From: Akkermansiaceae bacterium
GTDB taxonomy: Bacteria > Verrucomicrobiota > Verrucomicrobiia > Verrucomicrobiales > Akkermansiaceae
DNA: 64,000 bases
NCBI GenBank assembly: GCA_903919975.1
Contig: CAIXKE010000057.1
Location: 1-64,000 of the forward strand
Direction of reading: 5' to 3'
Shown: piece by piece, positions 27,760-37,937 of the stretch
Numbering within the stretch: position 1 is the stretch's first letter
Layout of the letters: the number at the start of each line of letters is the position of its first letter
Program-made: the position numbers and the translations under genes
Notes under the pieces: model-generated
The model's database searches: none
What the model was told of the DNA's origin: nothing
Seen by the model: the letters and a program-made list of their open reading frames with translations, nothing else

Positions 27760-29448
27760 ATGCAAACGACTTCGCTGCGCAAATACCACCCGTTTCCACC
27801 CGTTCACCTGCCCGACCGAACCTGGCCGGACCAAATGCTCGACCACGCACCCGAGTGGTGCTCGGTCGACCTGCGAGATGGCAACCAAGCGCTGCCGCAA
27901 CCAATGTCGATCGAAGAAAAACTGGAGTTTTTCGACTTGCTGGTGCGTGTGGGATTCAAGCAGATCGAAGTCGGCTTTCCCTCCGCAGCGGATACGGAAT
28001 TCAATTTCCTGCGACGCTTGATCGATGAACACCGCATCCCGGACGACGTCACGGTGCAGGTGTTAGTGCAAACCCGCGATCACTTGATCCGCCGGACCTT
28101 CGAGGCCATCCAAGGCGCGAAACGAGCGATCGTTCATATCTATAACTCGACTTCCCCGCTGCAACGCCGGATCACCTTCTCGGATGCCTCGCGCGAGTCG
28201 ATCCGCGATATTGCCGTGGAGGGCGCACGCTTAGTCAAGGAACTGGTGCCAACAATCCCCGAAACCGAAGTGGTGCTCCAGTATTCGCCCGAATCATTCT
28301 CGGACACCGAACTGGATTTCTCGTTAGAATGTTGCCACGCCGTGATGAATATCTGGCAACCAACACCCGAGAAAAAAATCATTCTCAACCTGCCAGCCAC
28401 CGTCGAGTGGGCAACCCCGAACGTCCATGCCGACCAGATCGAATGGATGTGCCGGAACCTCAAAAACCGGGAATCCGCTATCATTTCACTGCACACCCAC
28501 AACGACCGCGGCACCGGCGTGGCCGCCACCGAACTGGGTTTGCTGGCAGGCGCGGACCGCGTGGAAGGCACGCTCTTCGGCAATGGCGAACGCACCGGCA
28601 ATCTCGATATCGTCACTGTCGCACTCAACCTCAACAGCCACGGCGTCGCCACCGGTTTGGATTTTTCCGACCTGCAATCAATCCGGGAAGTATACGAGCG
28701 GGTCACCCGCCTCAACGTGCCGGAGCGCCAACCGTATGCCGGCGAGCTCGTCTTCACTGCCTTCTCCGGCTCCCACCAAGACGCGATCAAAAAAGGTCTC
28801 GACCGCCGCACCAAGGAAACCGCCAAAGACTCTGATACGCCATGGGGAGTTCCTTATCTCACCATCGATCCACAGGATATCGGCCGCTCGTATGAGGCGA
28901 TCATCCGCATCAACTCGCAATCCGGCAAAGGCGGCGTCGCCTACGTGCTCGACCGCGAACATGGCTTCGATTTACCGAAAACCATGCACCCGCAAGTCGG
29001 CAAACGGATCTATGATCTAGCAGACGAGCTAGGCCGCGAACTGACGCCTGATGAAATCCGCGACGCGTTTTTCCGCGAATTTGTAAATGTGTCGAGCCCG
29101 CTGGACGTCGTCGATTATGAACTCATCCACCAGGTTGGAGAGCAGCGCGGGCAAGTGAAATGCCAAGCCAGCATTCTGATCTGCGGTGAGCAGCAACGCA
29201 TCGAAGGTCTCGGCAATGGTCCCATCAATGCCTTTGTCCATGCCCTCGAAAGCAGCGGACTGAAGGACTTCAAGGTCACCGACTACCGGTCACACGCGGT
29301 GCGTGGCGGATCGGATGCGAGCGCTGCCGCCTATGTCCAACTCCAGCACGACGACGGCCGCCTGCTCTGGGGCGCAGGCGTCGATCCATCGATCGAAATG
29401 GCCGGCCTCAAAGCACTCGTCACCGCATGGAATCTCCTGCGGGCTTGA
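27760..29448 (+). CDS. leuA: 2-isopropylmalate synthase
   Basis: YHPFPPVHLPDRTWPDQMLDHAPEWCSVDLRDGNQALPQPMSIEEKLEFFDLLVRVGFKQIEVGFPSA. Confidence 0.95.
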   Translation: MQTTSLRKYHPFPPVHLPDRTWPDQMLDHAPEWCSVDLRDGNQALPQPMSIEEKLEFFDLLVRVGFKQIEVGFPSAADTEFNFLRRLIDEHRIPDDVTVQVLVQTRDHLIRRTFEAIQGAKRAIVHIYNSTSPLQRRITFSDASRESIRDIAVEGARLVKELVPTIPETEVVLQYSPESFSDTELDFSLECCHAVMNIWQPTPEKKIILNLPATVEWATPNVHADQIEWMCRNLKNRESAIISLHTHNDRGTGVAATELGLLAGADRVEGTLFGNGERTGNLDIVTVALNLNSHGVATGLDFSDLQSIREVYERVTRLNVPERQPYAGELVFTAFSGSHQDAIKKGLDRRTKETAKDSDTPWGVPYLTIDPQDIGRSYEAIIRINSQSGKGGVAYVLDREHGFDLPKTMHPQVGKRIYDLADELGRELTPDEIRDAFFREFVNVSSPLDVVDYELIHQVGEQRGQVKCQASILICGEQQRIEGLGNGPINAFVHALESSGLKDFKVTDYRSHAVRGGSDASAAAYVQLQHDDGRLLWGAGVDPSIEMAGLKALVTAWNLLRA

Positions 29449-29452
29449 TTAG

Positions 29453-30463
29453 TTAGTTTTTCAACACGATCCGGTGCCTCGCATTTCCGGCGCGCAAGTG
29501 GTCGAGCGCGGCGTTCACATCCTTCATCGCGAAGGTCTCAGTCACCGGCGCGATCTGATGCCGGGCACAAAAATCTAACATCTTCGCCACGGTAGCAGGC
29601 GAACCGAGCGGCGAACCGGAGACCGATTTGCGTCCGCCGATCAGTGAAAACGCAGCCACCGGCACTGGATTCAATACAGCCCCCACAAAATGCAGCCGAC
29701 CGTCCGGAGCAAGCGCAGCAATGTAGAAATCCCAGTCGAGCGCGACGTTCGCTGTGACAAGGATGAAATCGAAAGTGCCCGCCAGTTTCGCTAGTGCTGC
29801 CTTGTCGCGGGTGGCGACGACGTGATGCGCGCCGAGTTTGCGGGCCTCGTCCGCCTTCGATTCGCTCGAGGTGAAGGCCGTCACTTCGCATCCCCATTTG
29901 CTCAAAAACTGCAAAGCCAGATGACCCAGTCCGCCGATGCCGATCACGCCAACTCGGTCGGTCGGCTTCACACCGCAATCCAAAATCGGCGCAAACACCG
30001 TGATGCCGCCGCAGAACAACGGCCCCGCACTGGCGGGATCGAGTGCCGCCGGCAGCTTGATCGCCCACTCCCAAGCCGCACGCACCCGATCCGCGAATCC
30101 TCCGTGGCGGCCGACGATGATCTGCTCCGCGCTGGAGCAAAGCTGATGTCTGCCAGATAGACAGGGCTGGCAGGACAGACAACTGCCGGAAAACCAGCCC
30201 AGTCCGACGCGATCTCCAACTGCCAAGCCTTTCACCTGACCACCGGTTTTCTCGATGATGCCGATAACTTCATGCCCGGGCACGAGCGGATAGACCGAGT
30301 TCCCCCAATCATTGTTCAGCATCGACAGGTCCGAGTGGCAAATCCCACAGGATTCGATTTTCACCTGCACCTGATCCGGCCGCATTTCGCCTGGATCGAA
30401 GGCGAGTTCCGTGAGTGCTTGTCCTGGTTTTGTCGCGGCCCAGCCATGGAATGTTTCAGACAT
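29453..30463 (-). CDS. zinc-dependent NAD(P) alcohol dehydrogenase (YahK/cinnamyl-alcohol type)
   Basis: CGICHSDLSMLNNDWGNSVYPLVPGHEVIGII; VGVIGIGGLGHLALQFLSKWGCEVTAF. Confidence 0.92.
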   Translation of the reverse strand: MSETFHGWAATKPGQALTELAFDPGEMRPDQVQVKIESCGICHSDLSMLNNDWGNSVYPLVPGHEVIGIIEKTGGQVKGLAVGDRVGLGWFSGSCLSCQPCLSGRHQLCSSAEQIIVGRHGGFADRVRAAWEWAIKLPAALDPASAGPLFCGGITVFAPILDCGVKPTDRVGVIGIGGLGHLALQFLSKWGCEVTAFTSSESKADEARKLGAHHVVATRDKAALAKLAGTFDFILVTANVALDWDFYIAALAPDGRLHFVGAVLNPVPVAAFSLIGGRKSVSGSPLGSPATVAKMLDFCARHQIAPVTETFAMKDVNAALDHLRAGNARHRIVLKN

Positions 30464-30524
30464 GGCGTGAAGATGGAGAGGAAACTCCCGAAGGCAAACT
30501 CCGATCGTGAATTAAAATGATCGA

Positions 30525-31853
30525 TCAAAGCCCGAGTTTCCCGGCGAGATCAGCCACCGGGCTGTAAACAAACGCCTTCCCCACCTTGCCACGCAGCAGC
30601 AGCCCGCGCTGCTCCAGATCAGTTAGATCGTTCTTCGCTGTTTGGTTGGATGTGCCATGGGATGTCTGATGGCCCACCACCGTATAACTGGCAAAGGGAT
30701 GCTTCAGGGCGTGTTTGAGCAAGGCGATCTGACGGTGGTTGAAATCACTTCCCTCACCGAGATTCCGCCGCAACACCTCGGCCGCCTCCTGCTTGGTGCG
30801 AATCGATTCCTTCAGCGATTCGATCGACGCCCGGATGATCTCCAACTGGTGCAGCAGGAAATAATTCAGATCGTTGCCATCGGTTTCCGTATGCAGGAAG
30901 GCGCGGTAGTATTGTTTCGGAGCTTTGAGAATCTCATGGGAGATGGAAAAATACTCCGCCAGCCAGTATCCATTGCGCAGCATCGACCAGTAAAACAAAG
31001 CCCGCGCCGTCCGCCCGTTGCCATCCACAAACGGATGGTCATACGCGATCCAGAAATGCAACAGGATGGCCCGCAGCACCGGATGCATGAATCCATGCGT
31101 CCCCTGCTCGTTGGCGAAATCACATAACTTCTCGATCCGCCCGGGCAACAATGAATCAGCTGGCGGTGTATGTAACACCTCACCGCTCTCCTCATCCTCC
31201 ACCCGCACATCGTCCGCCGCAGTCCGGAACTCGCCATCCCGCGCGGGACTCTGGAGCGTGCCCGCCGTGACTTCACGATGAATGCGCAAGATCAACTCGG
31301 GAGTCAGCGGGTGCTCTTTCAACTCCGCCAGCAACCGCATCGTGCGGTAATTGTTCATCACCATCCGCTCGTGCTCAGTGGCGGGCGTCCGCTGACTGCG
31401 GATCATTTCCCGCGCCTCCGACCGCGTCACCACCGCCCCCTCCAGCTGGCTCGACGTCAGCGCTTCCTCGACCAGCGAATCAAATTCATAACCGCTCGTT
31501 TCCTCCCTCACCATGGCACTGCCCGACGGGCCCGCACCAGAGCGCAAATCGATTTCCCGAAGCAGACCAAAGGCCTTCGAAGTCAGGAAAAACGTGAACG
31601 CCTGCCCCTTGAGATCCACCAACGGAATCGGCTGCGAACGCATCGAACGCCCCATCCGGATCGCCGCCCATTGCTCTTCCTTGGTCAAGCCGTCCTTGTC
31701 CGCAGCCCCATACCGGAACTCATCCCAATGCAAATAACACCCCGATTTTAAGGCATCCTGATGGCCATATTCCATAAAAACATCTACCGTCCCCTGCTGA
31801 ATCACGCGATCCAGCAGCGGCTGCCAAGTAGGCGGTGATTGAGGGAATTTCAT
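30525..31853 (-). CDS. Fic family protein (class II, N-terminal inhibitory motif, C-terminal wHTH-like)
   Basis: Fic motif HPFVDGNGRTARALFYW; inhibitory-helix-like TSSQLEGA; C-terminal wHTH-like NQTAKNDLTDLEQRGLLLRGKVGKAFVY. Confidence 0.93.
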   Translation of the reverse strand: MKFPQSPPTWQPLLDRVIQQGTVDVFMEYGHQDALKSGCYLHWDEFRYGAADKDGLTKEEQWAAIRMGRSMRSQPIPLVDLKGQAFTFFLTSKAFGLLREIDLRSGAGPSGSAMVREETSGYEFDSLVEEALTSSQLEGAVVTRSEAREMIRSQRTPATEHERMVMNNYRTMRLLAELKEHPLTPELILRIHREVTAGTLQSPARDGEFRTAADDVRVEDEESGEVLHTPPADSLLPGRIEKLCDFANEQGTHGFMHPVLRAILLHFWIAYDHPFVDGNGRTARALFYWSMLRNGYWLAEYFSISHEILKAPKQYYRAFLHTETDGNDLNYFLLHQLEIIRASIESLKESIRTKQEAAEVLRRNLGEGSDFNHRQIALLKHALKHPFASYTVVGHQTSHGTSNQTAKNDLTDLEQRGLLLRGKVGKAFVYSPVADLAGKLGL

Positions 31854-31859
31854 GATTTA

Positions 31860-31884
31860 CTCCTAATTTCGCTAAAGCTAGGAG
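31860..31884. promoter_or_regulatory. Operator-like inverted repeat upstream of fic
   Basis: CTCCTAATTTCGCTAAAGCTAGGAG: CTCCTA/TAGGAG arms just upstream of the Fic start. Confidence 0.45.
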
Positions 31885-31920
31885 CAAATTAGTCCATCAC
31901 GCCCACAGATCAAACCTAAT

Positions 31921-31943
31921 TCCTAATTTATGAATAATTAGGA
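31921..31943. promoter_or_regulatory. Second operator-like inverted repeat upstream of fic
   Basis: TCCTAATT-TATGAAT-AATTAGGA: perfect 8-bp arms sharing TCCTAATT with the first dyad. Confidence 0.5.
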
Positions 31944-31970
31944 GAAAATCAGGAATCGTAGGATTCCACC

Positions 31971-32090
31971 CGCAACCGCAACCGCAACCGCAACCGCAAC
32001 CGCAACAGCAACTGCAACTGCAACTGCAACTGCAACTGCAACCGCAACCGACATCCGCAACTGCATCCGCAACCGCATCCGCAACCGCAG
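31971..32090. repeat. Hexanucleotide tandem repeat (CAACCG)n with CAACTG/CAACAG/CATCCG variants
   Basis: About 20 consecutive 6-bp units read directly in the sequence. Confidence 0.92.
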
Positions 32091-32124
32091 CCCATGACCC
32101 TTCGACGCTATCCACCTCACCTCC

Positions 32125-32164
32125 AAAATTAATTAGTTATTTAGCTAATTAACTAATTAATTTT
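32125..32164. repeat. AT-rich perfect palindrome (15-bp arms, 10-nt spacer)
   Basis: AAAATTAATTAGTTA-TTTAGCTAAT-TAACTAATTAATTTT. Confidence 0.85.
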
Positions 32165-32501
32165 CCAAGATTTTGTTTGAAAACCTCAGAAAGGCGGGAA
32201 GAAACGATCAAGACTCAGGAAAATGATCTGGACTCGGAAAAAACCGGCGAAAAATGACCGTTCCGCATGCCCATCAGTCGGGCATTCGGGGCAAATGGTT
32301 TCCTTTCCGGAATCACATCCAAGCGCAAGAAGAACGAAGGCCTATCGCGAAAACCGGCGGCTTTTTATTCGGTTTTGCGCGATTTGAGCCATTTCCGCGC
32401 ACAATCGCCAAATCAGGCCGAATCGCGCCTTGCCACCGGGGAAAAAACGGTGCATAGCCCCGCCCCCGTCCGCGTCGCAGGCGCTATTCCACTTATTTCC
32501 C

Positions 32502-34346
32502 ATGTCCTTGAAAATCAGAAATCTCGCCATCATTGCCCACGTTGACCATGGGAAAACCACTCTTGTAGACCAACTCCTCCAAGCCGGCGGCACGTATCGC
32601 GAAAACCAAGCCACGCAGGAACGCGCGATGGACTCGATGGACCTCGAAAGGGAAAAAGGCATCACCATCAAGGCCAAAAACACCGCCATTCTCTGGAATG
32701 GCTACACCATCAACATCGTCGACACCCCAGGCCACGCCGATTTCGGCGCCGAGGTGGAGCGCGTGATGAAAATGGTCGATGGCGTGTTGCTCGTCGTCGA
32801 TGCCTCCGGTGGCCCGCAGGCGCAAACCCGCTTCGTATTGCGCAAGGCGATGCAGGAAGGCCTCAAGCCGATCGTCGTCATCAACAAAATCGACCGCCCG
32901 CTTGCCGATCCACTCAAGGTGCATGACCAAGTGCTCGAGCTGTTCCTCGACTTGGACGCCGACGAAGAACAATTCAACGCCCCGTTCTGTTATGGTTCCG
33001 CCCGCGACGGCTATTTCATGAATCATCCGGACGACGAGCGGAAAGACTGCATTCCCCTGCTCGAAAAAATCGTTAAATTCATCCCCGAGCCCAAGGCCGA
33101 TCCAGCCGCGCCGTTTCACATGCTCGTCTCTAACATCGAGTGGGACGACTACGTCGGCCGCGTCGCTATCGGCAAAGTGCTCGGCGGCAGCGTGACCAAG
33201 GGCGACACCATTTGGCTGCTCCGCAAAGACGGCACCAAGCAACAATCGAAGGTGATGAAAACCTTCACCTACTCCGGCCTCGCCACCGCCGACTCCGAAG
33301 GTTGCGGCGCAGGCGGTATCGTCGGCATCGCTGCCGGCATTGAAAATATCGACATCGGCGAAACCCTCGCCGCCAGCAGCGATATGGAGGCCTTGCCCTT
33401 CGTCGCCATTGATCCGCCGACTGTTTCGATGCAGTTTTCTATCAACGACGGTCCGCTGGCCGGCAAGGAAGGCAAACACGTCACCTCGCGCGCCATTCGT
33501 GACCGCCTGATGCGCGAGTTGAAGACTAACATCTCCATCACCGTGGAGGACACCGATCTCTCCGGCGTCTTCAATGTTTCCGCCCGCGGAGCCATGCAGA
33601 TCGCCGTGCTCGTCGAGCAAATGCGCCGCGAAGGATTCGAAGTACTCGTTTCCCGTCCGGTGGTAATTTACCGCCGCGATGACGCCGGCAAGTTGCTTGA
33701 GCCGTTCGAAACCCTCTACGTCGAGGCTCCCGGCGATTACACCCAAGGCATCCTCAAGATCCTCATGAACCGCAAGGGCCTGATGGAACACATGGACACC
33801 GAGCCCTCCGGCCGCACCTTCATTCAAGCCCTCATTCCGACCCGCGGACTGATTGGTTTTGAAACCGAGTTGGTCAACCTGACATCTGGCCATGGCATCA
33901 TGAGCCACTTGTTCAAGGAATACGCGCCACACGCCGGTGAAATCCAAAACCGCACCACCGGCACGCTCGTTTCGATGGATTCCGGCACTGCCACTCCATA
34001 CTCGCTGCAATTGCTCGAAGACCGCGGCACCCTGTTTGTCGCTCCCGGCGATGCGGTCTATGGCGGCATGCTGATTGGTGAAAATCCACGTATCGGCGAT
34101 CTTCCGGTCAATCCAGTCAAGGAAAAGCACCTCGACAACATGCGCTCGGCCGGCAAGGACAAAACCTCCAAGCTCACGCCTGCCATTCGCTTCTCGCTGG
34201 AACGCGCCATCGAATACATCGATGCCGACGAACTCGTCGAAGCAACACCGAAGAACATCCGTCTCCGCAAGCGCATCCTCGACGCCAGCGCCCGCAAGCG
34301 TTCGCAAAAAGGCCTCACTGGAGAAGATCGCAGCGCTCGCGGGTGA
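32502..34346 (+). CDS. typA: GTP-binding protein TypA/BipA
   Basis: [56 protein letters not shown]. Confidence 0.96.
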   Translation: MSLKIRNLAIIAHVDHGKTTLVDQLLQAGGTYRENQATQERAMDSMDLEREKGITIKAKNTAILWNGYTINIVDTPGHADFGAEVERVMKMVDGVLLVVDASGGPQAQTRFVLRKAMQEGLKPIVVINKIDRPLADPLKVHDQVLELFLDLDADEEQFNAPFCYGSARDGYFMNHPDDERKDCIPLLEKIVKFIPEPKADPAAPFHMLVSNIEWDDYVGRVAIGKVLGGSVTKGDTIWLLRKDGTKQQSKVMKTFTYSGLATADSEGCGAGGIVGIAAGIENIDIGETLAASSDMEALPFVAIDPPTVSMQFSINDGPLAGKEGKHVTSRAIRDRLMRELKTNISITVEDTDLSGVFNVSARGAMQIAVLVEQMRREGFEVLVSRPVVIYRRDDAGKLLEPFETLYVEAPGDYTQGILKILMNRKGLMEHMDTEPSGRTFIQALIPTRGLIGFETELVNLTSGHGIMSHLFKEYAPHAGEIQNRTTGTLVSMDSGTATPYSLQLLEDRGTLFVAPGDAVYGGMLIGENPRIGDLPVNPVKEKHLDNMRSAGKDKTSKLTPAIRFSLERAIEYIDADELVEATPKNIRLRKRILDASARKRSQKGLTGEDRSARG

Positions 34347-34588
34347 TCTGCCCGCAAGGAGGGGCGATGCATGATCGCCCGGACCATGAGGTGGCAATGA
34401 AAAGTGCTTCACTCATCTCATTGGCTTTTCATGGACATCGGCGGACAGATTCCGCCGCTCCTTGATGTGCTTCACTTGCCCATCTCGCTGGAAAAACACT
34501 CGATCTGCCCTCCGACGCATTTTCAACAGACAGATTGCGCTCGTGGAGGTTTTAAGCGACAAGACGTCCAGCCTTCCGAGATTTTCCC

Positions 34589-36304
34589 ATGACCCAGCTT
34601 CTGATCGAACCCGCCCGCCGAACCGGATGCGAGGATATCCCCGCGCTCACCGAGGTGCTGCTTGCCGCCGCCCAGCGCCAGCGCTCACCCATCGATGACG
34701 TGCTTGATGCGGGAGTGGTGGACGAGGAACGCTACATGCGGGAATTGGCGCATGACCTCGGACTGGAGTGGCTGGAAAGCATTCCAATGCCGGAAGTCCC
34801 CTTGCCGCTGCGCGAAGCATGCGGCCCGCGAATCGCGCTGCGCCATCGCTTGCTGCCCGTCGCCATCACCGGTGAGGGCGATCACAAACGGCTGAAACTC
34901 GCGACGTTTGACCCCTTCAACCTCGTGGCCCGCCAAGCGGCGGCGCAGGAACTCGCGTTGCCCATCGATTGGTGCATGGCCTCGCGCAAGCGTCTGCACG
35001 AAGCGCTCCGCCGGCTATACGGCGTCGGCGCGGATACCTTCGAACAAATCCTGGAAGGCCGGGATTTTGATTACGACCAAATCGAATCGGGTGAAGACGA
35101 GGCCAACATCATCGACCAAGACGATGACGAAGAGGCCAGCGTCGTGAAATTCGTCAATCAGATCATCCGCGAAGCGCTCGACCAACGGGCAACCGATATT
35201 CACGTCGAGCCGCTCAGCACGAATCTGCGCATCCGCTACCGAATCGATGGTCGCCTGATCGAAATCGCCGTGCCGGAAAATATCAAGGCGCTGCAAAGCT
35301 CGGTGATCGCCCGTTTGAAAATCATGGCCCGTCTCGACATCGCCGAGCGCCGGGTGCCGCAGGACGGCCGGATCAACCTCCAGTTTGAGGGCCAAACAAT
35401 CGACGTCCGGGTGGCCACCGTGCCCACCGTGGAAGGTGAGAGCGTCTCGCTGCGTCTCCTCAACCAAGAGAAATTCAATCTCGCGAAACTCCAAATGGAG
35501 CCCTTCGTGCAGCGCAAAATCGAGCAACTGCTGCATTTGCCCAACGGCATCATTCTGATCACTGGCCCCACCGGATCCGGAAAATCGACCAGCCTCTACT
35601 CCTTCCTCAGCGAGGTGAACAGCCCGGAACGGCGGATCGTCACCGTCGAGGATCCGGTGGAAAACAAGCTGGTCGGAGTGATGCAAATCGCGGTCAAGTC
35701 CGAGATCGGCCTGACCTTCGCCACCGCGTTGCGATCGATCCTCCGGGCTGACCCTAACATTGTGATGATCGGGGAAATCCGGGACTTGGAGACGGCGGAG
35801 ATCGCCATCCGCGCCTCGCTCACCGGCCACTTGGTCTTCTCCACACTGCACACCAACGACGCCATGGGCGGTATCAGCCGACTCGTCGATATGGGCGTGG
35901 AACCGTTCCTCGTTTCCGCCGCCGTGCGCGCCTTCCTCGCCCAACGCTTGGTTAGAAAACTCTGCCCGCACTGCAAAACACCGCGTGAAATCACCGATCA
36001 AGACAAGATCGGACTCGGCATCCCGCTCGACATCCCGGGCAAACCCTACGCCGCGAATGGCTGCGATCGCTGCCGTGGCACCGGATTCTCCGGACGTCTC
36101 GCAATTTACGAAGTGGTGCTGGTCACCCCCGCGATGCAGGAACTCGTCGCCCACAGTGCGCAAGCCCCGAAACTGCGCGAGCAAGCATTCCGCGATGGCT
36201 ACGTGCCGATGCGGACCTACGGTTGGTATAAGGCAATGCAAGGCGTCACCACTATCGAAGAAGTCATTTCCGTCACCTCCTCCGACATCGGCGGCGGCGA
36301 ATAA
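34589..36304 (+). CDS. GspE/PilB-family secretion/pilus ATPase (locus A)
   Basis: GPTGSGKSTSLYSFLSEVN; RADPNIVMIGEIRDLETAEIAIRASLTGHLVFSTLHTNDA; zinc motif CPHC...CDRC. Confidence 0.93.
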   Translation: MTQLLIEPARRTGCEDIPALTEVLLAAAQRQRSPIDDVLDAGVVDEERYMRELAHDLGLEWLESIPMPEVPLPLREACGPRIALRHRLLPVAITGEGDHKRLKLATFDPFNLVARQAAAQELALPIDWCMASRKRLHEALRRLYGVGADTFEQILEGRDFDYDQIESGEDEANIIDQDDDEEASVVKFVNQIIREALDQRATDIHVEPLSTNLRIRYRIDGRLIEIAVPENIKALQSSVIARLKIMARLDIAERRVPQDGRINLQFEGQTIDVRVATVPTVEGESVSLRLLNQEKFNLAKLQMEPFVQRKIEQLLHLPNGIILITGPTGSGKSTSLYSFLSEVNSPERRIVTVEDPVENKLVGVMQIAVKSEIGLTFATALRSILRADPNIVMIGEIRDLETAEIAIRASLTGHLVFSTLHTNDAMGGISRLVDMGVEPFLVSAAVRAFLAQRLVRKLCPHCKTPREITDQDKIGLGIPLDIPGKPYAANGCDRCRGTGFSGRLAIYEVVLVTPAMQELVAHSAQAPKLREQAFRDGYVPMRTYGWYKAMQGVTTIEEVISVTSSDIGGGE

Positions 36305-36348
36305 ATTTCAGATTTTCAGCATTCTAGCTTTTCAGTTTTTACTCAACA

Positions 36349-37635
36349 ATGCCCGTTTTCGCCTACAAAGCTCTCTCCTCCAACGGCGCCGTCACCACCG
36401 GCGAGATTGATGCGGCCGATCGACCGGAGGCCCTCCGGATGTTAGATCGCAGGGGCTTGCAACCGGTCAATCTCAAGGAAAGCACATCGCCCATGCGCGC
36501 AGCCCGCAAACCTGCGGACAAGGACAAAACCGAGGATTCCCTGAGGCAAAAAACCAAGGCCGGGACCAAGGAAGACATCATCCCCGAGGGCCCAATCAAA
36601 CTGAAACGGGCGGAGGTCGTGCTCTTCACCGAGGAACTCTCGGACATGCTCAGCGCCGGCCTCCAGCTTGAGCCGGCTTTAAAATCGATGGAAAACCGTC
36701 AGGAGCTCGGCAATCTTAAGGCGGTTTCGTTCAAGATCCGGCAGATTGTCCGCGATGGCGTGAACTTCTCCGTCGCCCTGAAAAAAGTGAGTCCAAGTTT
36801 CGGTTCTCTCTATTGTTCGCTTGCCGCGGCGGGCGAGGCCTCCGGCGCGCTCGATACGATTTTAAAGCGGCAGGCGCATTACCTCAAGACGCTCGCTGAT
36901 TTGCAGGCTCGGCTGGTGCTCGCGATGATTTATCCCGCTTTCCTGGTACTCGCCGGCATTGGCGTATCGATCGTTTTCGTCACCACCCTCATCCCCCAGC
37001 TCACGAAACTCATCGAGAGCACGCCGGGCGGCAAAATCCCGTTAGGCGCTGCCATCCTAATCGCCATTTCGGAATTCCTCAGCAAATGGTGGATCGTGAT
37101 TCTGCTCACCCTCGTCGCCGCGGCGATTTTCTTCAAGGCGTGGCGTGACAACGAGGCGAACAAGCCGGCGTGGGACCGGATGAAACTCCAGCTACCGCTG
37201 ATCGGCCGGGTGATCACCAGTCGGTTTTACGTCCAATTCCTAGAAACCATGGCCAATTTGGTAGGCAACGGCCTACCCCTGCTCCGCGCACTGGAACTCT
37301 CACGCGATGCCACCCCGAATCGCTTGCTGCGCAGCCATCTCGATCAAGTCATCGATCAAGTCGGCGACGGTCGGTCGTTCTCCAAGGCGCTGATCCGCAA
37401 TGGTTCTTTCCCGCCCTTGCTCATCGACATGATTTCCGTAGGTGAACAAACCGGAAAAATCGACCAATCCTTGAGGCGCGCAGCCGAGCGCTATGACAAG
37501 GAACTCGACAAAGATTTGCAGCGTATCATGGCGCTCATCATGCCCACCGTGCTCGTCATCATGGCTGGCCTGATCGGCACCATGGCCTATTTGATGATCA
37601 CCGCGATCTTCCAAACGATCAAAAATCTCGGCTAA
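36349..37635 (+). CDS. type II secretion system F / PilC family protein (locus A)
   Basis: MPVFAYKALSSNGAVTTGEIDA...LPLIGRVITSRFYVQFLETMANLVGNGLPLLRALELSRD. Confidence 0.92.
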   Translation: MPVFAYKALSSNGAVTTGEIDAADRPEALRMLDRRGLQPVNLKESTSPMRAARKPADKDKTEDSLRQKTKAGTKEDIIPEGPIKLKRAEVVLFTEELSDMLSAGLQLEPALKSMENRQELGNLKAVSFKIRQIVRDGVNFSVALKKVSPSFGSLYCSLAAAGEASGALDTILKRQAHYLKTLADLQARLVLAMIYPAFLVLAGIGVSIVFVTTLIPQLTKLIESTPGGKIPLGAAILIAISEFLSKWWIVILLTLVAAAIFFKAWRDNEANKPAWDRMKLQLPLIGRVITSRFYVQFLETMANLVGNGLPLLRALELSRDATPNRLLRSHLDQVIDQVGDGRSFSKALIRNGSFPPLLIDMISVGEQTGKIDQSLRRAAERYDKELDKDLQRIMALIMPTVLVIMAGLIGTMAYLMITAIFQTIKNLG

Positions 37636-37670
37636 GGTAGGGCGAATCCGGCCCGGTCCGCACACTTTAG

Positions 37671-37857
37671 CTTAGAGCCTGTCTTAAAAATGGCAGGGAC
37701 CGATCCTCCGGGCGGTCCGGCGAATGGAAGGAGGACGCGGGCGACCATGAAAATGCTTGAAAAACAACTCATGGCCGATCGTTCATACCACATTCTCGCG
37801 GACCGCCCGGAGGTTCGGTCCCTGCCTTCAGCAATATTAAGACATCCTCTTAGAGGG
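37671..37857. mobile_element. MITE/REP-like element with about 45-bp terminal inverted repeats
   Basis: Inner arms GGCAGGGACCGATCCTCCGGGCGGTCC (37692-37718) and GGACCGCCCGGAGGTTCGGTCCCTGCC (37800-37826); outer TGTCTTAA/TTAAGACA and CTTAGAG-like ends. Confidence 0.7.
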
Positions 37858-37937
37858 TGAAAAGAGAACGGCTCCGCGCGAAGCCATCTTCCCAAATAAC
37901 CCATAAACCATAACTCTTAACCTATAACTCATTCCCG

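Noticed and set aside
31971-32090. Possible CRISPR array
   Set aside because: Units are 6 bp with no spacers, so it is a tandem minisatellite and not a CRISPR.
31897-32115. Minus-strand ORF encoding (GC)n/(SC)n dipeptides, and the overlapping (VA)n ORF at 31938-32126
   Set aside because: These are simply frames of the hexanucleotide tandem repeat; no start context or domain supports a protein.
32493-34412. 639-aa minus-strand ORF
   Set aside because: It is fully antisense to typA on the plus strand. It is a shadow ORF caused by GC-rich codon usage, with no recognisable domains.
35015-36241. 408-aa minus-strand ORF
   Set aside because: Antisense shadow of the GspE/PilB-like gene; the translation is low-complexity and His/Asp-rich.
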